64,000 bases of DNA, taken from NCBI RefSeq assembly GCF_018143015.1, contig NC_054742.1:11515632-11579631 (forward strand), read 5' to 3'. This stretch comes from Lytechinus variegatus (taxonomy: Eukaryota; Echinodermata; Echinoidea; Temnopleuroida; Toxopneustidae). The notes beneath the pieces are model-generated. The model did no database searches. It worked only from the letters and a program-made list of their open reading frames with translations, and had not been told where the DNA came from. Each line of letters starts with the position of its first letter. Within the stretch, counting starts at the first letter, position 1. Below are positions 59,235 to 64,000 of the stretch, piece by piece. Made by a program: the position numbers and the translations under genes.

Positions 59235-60605
59235 TTTATAAATTCAATTCAATTCAATTTATTTATTAGGTAAAAAATCACATGAGTAGATATGTACATT
59301 GTAAAATGTGAGGATCAAACACCCTAGAAAAGCCAGAGGCTTGAAAAGCAGGGGGATCCATGACAAATACATGTAGATTACAGTGATACAAATACAGCAA
59401 ATAAATTATAGTAGGAATAAAATACATAGGAAATAGCAATTGAAATAATACATGAAACAAGTTACAATATTTACAATACATGACAAAACAAAATATATCA
59501 TATGACTGTTTGTTTAATTTTGGTTCAATTTAAAGGAATCACTTGTAAGTGGCAAGAAGATGCTGTTTAATTTTAGCCTTAAATGAGGTGACGGTGGTCA
59601 TTTTTTAAAGTAGTGGGTTAAGACAAAATTGAGCCCCTTTGTGTTTAATAGAGTTCGTCTGTCGTAGTTTTAAGCGTGAATATGGCACAAATATATTGTT
59701 TCTCTGTCTTGTATTAACACTATGCTTTTTATCAACCGTAAAAAAATAATTATTGAAAATAGCCGGTAACAAGTTATTCATATATTGGAACATAAAAAGT
59801 GCTGCCTTTATTTTTGTAGTATCAGTTAAATTGGCAGTGTTGAACGTTTTAAACAGAGGTGGAGTATGGGCAAGATAATGCGTGTTAGAACATAGACGAA
59901 TTGCTTTCTTTTGAAGTACAATCAATCTGTTTAATGACATGAGCTGGCCCCTCCCCAGACAAGACTACAATAAGCCAAATGGGGCAAGATAATGGCATTA
60001 TACAAAGTAAAGAGGATTTTAAGTGGGAGCATATTACGTAATTTATATAACATACCAACGCACATACTAACTTTTCCATTGATGTGATCTATATGGTTAA
60101 CCCAAGAGAGCTTGTCATCTATGTGTACGCCTAAAATAGTATTTACCCTGTCTATTGCATCATTGTCTAGTTTTATTGAAAAATTTAACTGAGATCGATA
60201 ACTGTGATTAGTACAGAAAAACATGTATTTAGTCTTATCAGTATTAAGAAAAAGTTTATTTGCTTTGAACCAGGTAGAAACCTTTTTTAATTCAGTGTTT
60301 GCATAATTTTGAAGTTGTGTTTTATCAGAATGTGAAATAAATATGTTAGTATCATCTGCATACAGAATGAAATGTAATATTTTTGAAGTATTTAATATAT
60401 CATTCATATAAGGAAAAGCAAGGGACCAATAATACTACCTTGCGCAATTCCACAGGTCACTGGCATGGTTTCAGATTTAACTCCTTTATAGCTTGTGAAT
60501 TGTTTTCTATTAGAAAAATAATTAACAAACCAGTCGTGCGGTATTCCCCGCACGCCATAGTGATTTAATTTATGCAACATGATTTTATGATTCAAGTTTG
60601 GAACT
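59235..60605 (-). mobile_element. 5'-truncated CR1/Jockey-like LINE
   Basis: This minus-strand LINE starts inside the reverse transcriptase near 60605. It ends in a short ATTGA tandem tail (59242-59262). Frameshifts lie near 60400 and 59935. It is different from the LINEs at 13350 and 36416. Confidence 0.8.
59605..60595 (-). pseudogene. LINE reverse transcriptase fragment
   Basis: Blocks in order are: HYGVRGIPHDWFVNYFSNRK; CGIAQGSIIGPLLFLI; the catalytic LYADDTNIFIS; FKANKLFLNTDKTKYMFF; ILGVHIDDKLSWVNHIDHIN; YNAIILPHLAYCSLVWGG; RLIVLQKKAIRLC; then the C-terminal end. It has the intact YADD but is truncated and shifted at two places, so it is inactive. Confidence 0.85.
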
Positions 60606-60742
60606 GATATTTTCCATAAAATTCACTCTCAAAGAACATTTTTGCAATAGAAGACTAGCATTAGATCTAAACCAGTTTTGATTCACCCATCACCATGACT
60701 CATGTCAGGTGGCATAGTCACGGCTTTCTTTAGATTAAGATA

Positions 60743-61768
60743 CAGGGTGACCAGACTTCACAAAATTAAATACAGGACAATCAACAACAAAAAATATCAA
60801 CAAAGAAGCCATGTGAAAAAATATAAAGAATTGGAAGGGAGGCTGAACGAAAGAATGAAGGAGAGAAAGAAAAGACGAAAGAATATTGATAAATTGAGAA
60901 GAAAGAAAGAAAAAATGAAAAAAAAGTAAAAAAAAAGTTAGAATAAAAGAAGGATGAAAGAAAGAAGAGAGAAAACAGATTTCAGTCATTCTTTGAATTG
61001 AATATAGAGATAAAGAAAGAAAAAGAAATAAAGGGAAGATGACTAAATGTGTGAAAGACAAAATAAAGGAGAGTAAGAACAAAAAAGAAAGTAAGAAAGT
61101 AAGAAAAAGGAGGAGGAAAGGATGGTAAGAAGGAAGGAAGGAAGGGAAATAAAGAATCAGGGAAGAGAATTAGAAGTGAAAAAAACTAAAACAAAGAATG
61201 AGGAAAAAGAGGGAGGAAATAATTTAAAAAAAAGAAAATAATGAAAGGAGAGAAAGAACGCAAAGAAAAAGGAAAGGAATTGAGGGAGAAGGAAGCAAAG
61301 AAAAGTTTAAGGAAAGAATAAAGGAAATAAAACAAGGAGATTTTATAAAGAAGGCAAGTAAGAGAAGGAAGAAATATTAACACAGATAGAAAGGATCTGG
61401 AAAGAAAGATAGGAAATAAAGATAGATGGAACAAAAAAGGGCAAGCAGGAAGGATAGAAGGATGAAGAAGGATAGAAAAGAAAGAGGAAAAAATTACAAA
61501 CTTCAAGCAAACAAAAATAATCCAATCATCTAACAAAAATCATAATCAGGGGCCGCGGAACAGTTTTCAAAGGGGGGGGGGCTGAGCATGCAAAAGATCA
61601 CAATCATATGGTCATTTTTACGTTTTTGAACATGGTTTATGAAAAGGGTGAGGCGGGGGGCTGTTCAATATTTTGAAATACGAGACAAATAGGTGTCACG
61701 GGAAGGGTTTGTCGGGACGCGGGGACAAAGGGGCGATCCCAGGAAATACGGGACGTCTGATCACCCAG
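60743..61768. mobile_element. hAT-type non-autonomous element with 8-bp TSD
   Basis: The ends are CAGGGTGACCAGAC and the inverse GTCTGATCACCCAG, flanked by identical TTAAGATA (60735-60742 and 61769-61776). An 8-bp duplication and CAGGG ends fit hAT. The interior is a 650-700 bp purine-rich tract (about 60800-61500) plus the G-run repeat at about 61550-61665. No transposase. Confidence 0.85.
60800..61500. repeat. Polypurine/polypyrimidine tract
   Basis: GAAAGAAAG, GGAAGGAAGG and GAGAAAG motifs predominate for about 700 bp on the plus strand. The long Phe/Ser/Leu/Pro-rich minus-strand frames here (60735-61536) are products of this composition, not genes. Confidence 0.85.
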
Positions 61769-62142
61769 TTAAGATATCTAATTTAAGGATGTTTTGGACT
61801 AGACCTCTAAACCAATTAGGTGTACCCGACTCTACCGTTCAAACACCTTTTCATTTAGGAATAGCTTTCTGAAGACAAAGGAAAGTAAAGAATTTTTTTC
61901 TTAATGTAAAGAGCTGCATTTTTCCATCTCATTGCATTCACAGGGTTGCAAAATAGCCTTGTCACCATTTCTACCTAACTATACTCTTAACCTTAACGTT
62001 AGATAAAACTTACTCTAAACTAGAACACAATTTGACTTAGAAACTTAAGGCAATTCTTGATTTTGGAAAGCCGAAAAGGGGAATGCATTATCATTGACAT
62101 TAAAATTTGTAAATGAGTACATCTCTAACTTTGTTAAGACTA

Positions 62143-63628
62143 GGGGCCCGTTTCTCAACACCGTCATAAGTCTAACTTCTTGACTAAATTGGAGATAGTG
62201 AGCTACTTGTCCGCTACCCGTTTCACGAAGCCCTCTTTACCAAGATCGGGTATAACAACCTCACTAAATATTTATGACACCTCCGAACCTGTCATAACTT
62301 CTTTCTTAATGACGTAGTGGGATCACGTGGGTAGACTATGACATGCAAAAGTGCCGAGAAATTTAAAAATTATAATCTTACGTAATCAATCATAGAGGTT
62401 GAAATTACATCCCAAAATAAGTGGGATAATGCATTCAATGATCGTTGTAATACAAAGTAACTATGAAAACTGTTGGTAAAACGCCACAAAACCATCCATT
62501 TTGAAATAGTAAAATAATTTGATCGATAAAAATTCTACCACATCAGGCCATCCATAACTGGACTTGTATTTGTCGTGTTCAGACCCTATTGACATTTGGA
62601 TAAATTCTAATCTCTAATTTATGCATAGAACTTGTCAAATCTTAGGATCGGTATCAAAGATTTATTAAAAAAAAAATGTTAAACTATATTTCGATGATGT
62701 TTGGAATCGTAAAACATTGTATAATTATCATAATTTTACAAATAAAACCGTTTTGGTTTACTTTCGTAAACTATTAAAATTGGATATCCCGGGGGTACCC
62801 ATCTCAACGTCCACATGTGACTTTTTAGTCATGAAATAAATTATTCATAATTTCATTTTTCAGCAATTGAATGCCCCAGTCTTCATGGTCTAAGTTAGAC
62901 CAAAAGCTTCGGTCTTTGTTATTTTGGTTGTTCAGCTGAACTCCGTTGGCTTCACTCACCAAATACAGAGACCGAAGTTCTAGCGCGATCTGTACAGGGG
63001 ACTCAACGGCCATATGTTTATGTACTTAAGATCGGATAAAACGGGGAAGTGAATTTACGCGATAGCCGAGGTAAGTCACTGTTTTTGTTCCTTTTAACTT
63101 GATTTTTCTCCGTTTTTTGGCAATTAATGCCAAGAGGGAATATTAATTTGCATTTTGGTCGCATTAATTTTCAAAATTTTTATTCATTAAAGACAAAAAT
63201 TGAAGAGCCCCGACGGGGGGATTTTGCATTGCAAGTCCCCTAATGGTGGCTGCATGATAGCGAGCCGTCTGTGTACGAGGAGAAATTTTTAAAAAAATGT
63301 TAAAAACTCCTCAAAACAGACGGCTGCCAGCTGTCTAGGTCTAAGTATGTATGATGCATAATTTACCTGTGCTATTATTTTTAAAAGATGTAATTCCCAA
63401 TTCATCACAATATTTGCAATTTCATCATAATTTTTCTTTTTGAAAATTATGCTATTTTGTGACTAAGGCTACCGTCTCGTCTGCTCTTTTTACCGATAGT
63501 ATCGATATCAAGGTATTTTAGTTAGGAAGCCTTATTTCGTGAAAACAGGTTTAGTAAGATTGGAACTAACTCCGTGGTTTGTGGATAAAGATATGACTAA
63601 CTTGTCCACGTGTTGAGAAACGGGCCCC
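62143..63628. mobile_element. TIR element GGGGCCCGTTTCTCAACAC containing another repeat
   Basis: GGGGCCCGTTTCTCAACAC starts at 62143, and its exact inverse ends at 63628. AAGTCTAACTTCTTGACTAA near the left is answered by ATATGACTAACTTGTCCA near the right. The interior contains the repeat at 62870-63345. No transposase and no obvious target duplication. It lies upstream of TIMMDC1. Confidence 0.75.
62870..63345 (+). repeat. Unbroken copy of the repeat split at 13255/17268
   Basis: It is inverted relative to the twinfilin intron 1 copy. The order is: AAAGCTTCGGTCTTTGTT; ACTCAACGGCCATATGTTTA; a donor-like GCCGAGGTAAGTCACTG (63066-63082); the TTGGCAATTAATGCCAA palindrome; CCCCGACGGGG; GCAAGTCCCCTAATGGTGGC. 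It then closes with the self-complementary GCCGTCTGTGTACGAGGAG/CTCCTCAAAACAGACGGC. On the minus strand a frame starts [19 protein letters not shown] (63013). Confidence 0.8.
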
Positions 63629-64000
63629 AGGAATCTAAAGAAGTCTAACGTTAACGTAAATTGAAATTTAATGAAGTCACGTTTGTCAATTTTTTTTCAC
63701 TCACATTCTAATTTTTGTTCAATCTAGCTAGGCTATAATTATAAAAGTAAGAAAAATAAATCTGCTGTTTCGTAAGAGTTTTTCAACATTTTCTGATTTC
63801 TGTTTTTGTCCTTCTCCTAAACATTAACGGAGGGGATGCCACGGAGCCAGACGAAGAAATTGACCTATTTCGGTCGATGTGCATGCCATTTGATTAAGTT
63901 TTAACTCAACTTCGCTCTTCCGACGCAGCCGGGCCGTGCGCTTCGAGAAAACAGGGCCAGTGCCGTAGTAGGTCCATCATAATTCATAATAACTCACATT
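63629..64000. other. Right edge, CpG-containing, unassigned
   Basis: From about 63830 the sequence is richer in CpG (CTTCCGACGCAGCCGGGCCG, GCGCTTCGAGAAAAC). It could be a promoter or first exon of TIMMDC1 or of a gene to the right, but I found no frame and donor that fit TIMMDC1 exon 2. Confidence 0.3.

Noticed and set aside
60735..61536. Frames of over 100 codons rich in Phe, Ser, Leu and Pro (minus strand)
   Set aside because: They come from the polypurine tract read on its pyrimidine strand; composition alone keeps them open.
62825..63013. [19 protein letters not shown] frame as the missing first exon of TIMMDC1
   Set aside because: It lies in a repeat with a second copy in twinfilin intron 1, and I see no donor in the phase required by TIMMDC1 exon 2.

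Overview
This is an animal nuclear DNA window: AT-rich, with multi-exon genes, long introns and very many repeats. There are no operons, ribosome binding sites or prokaryotic genes. The repeats point to an echinoderm, most likely a sea urchin. Evidence for this includes palindromic MITEs containing CTGAAAATTTCATCAAAAT, tandem TGACCTTTGACCT repeats, poly-G-flanked elements and tRNA-derived SINEs. That assignment rests on recall and could not be tested here.

Three protein-coding genes can be assembled exon by exon, with splice phases that close exactly. (1) DDX20/Gemin3, a DEAD-box helicase of the SMN complex, on the minus strand (8589 down to 967). Five exons code for about the first 295 residues; the rest lies left of the window. 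(2) Twinfilin, an ADF-homology actin regulator, on the plus strand (12801 to 45123). It has nine exons and 345 aa and is complete. One of its introns is a U12-type AT-AC intron. (3) TIMMDC1, the complex I assembly factor, on the minus strand (57610 down to 48788). Seven exons are found; the first exon was not located. DDX20 and twinfilin are divergent, about 4.2 kb apart. Twinfilin and TIMMDC1 are convergent, about 3.7 kb apart.

Most of the remaining sequence is transposon-derived. Twinfilin intron 1 (12826-18436) holds a Russian-doll nest: a 1.5-kb TIR transposon inside an L1/Tx1-like LINE, inside an older repeat whose unbroken copy lies inverted at 62.9-63.3 kb. Intron 2 holds a 2.5-kb TIR element with further elements inside it. 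Intron 7 (30875-42336) is a graveyard. A Tc1 relic with TIRs at 32253 and 40797 is broken by a MITE, by a 3.0-kb TIR element carrying eight copies of GTGAGTGACACGACA, by an APE-type LINE and by a palindromic MITE. Intron 8 has a 0.8-kb near-palindromic mariner-like element and a 21-bp minisatellite inside a TIR element. The right end (57.8-63.6 kb) holds a MITE, a SINE, a LINE fragment, an hAT-type element with a perfect 8-bp target duplication and a polypurine core, and another TIR element.

The three genes have unrelated housekeeping roles: snRNP assembly, actin turnover and respiratory complex I assembly. Nothing suggests a shared pathway. The most notable single observation is the AT-AC intron in twinfilin. 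The most notable unexplained structure is the GTGAGTGACACGACA-bearing element at 32948-35989.
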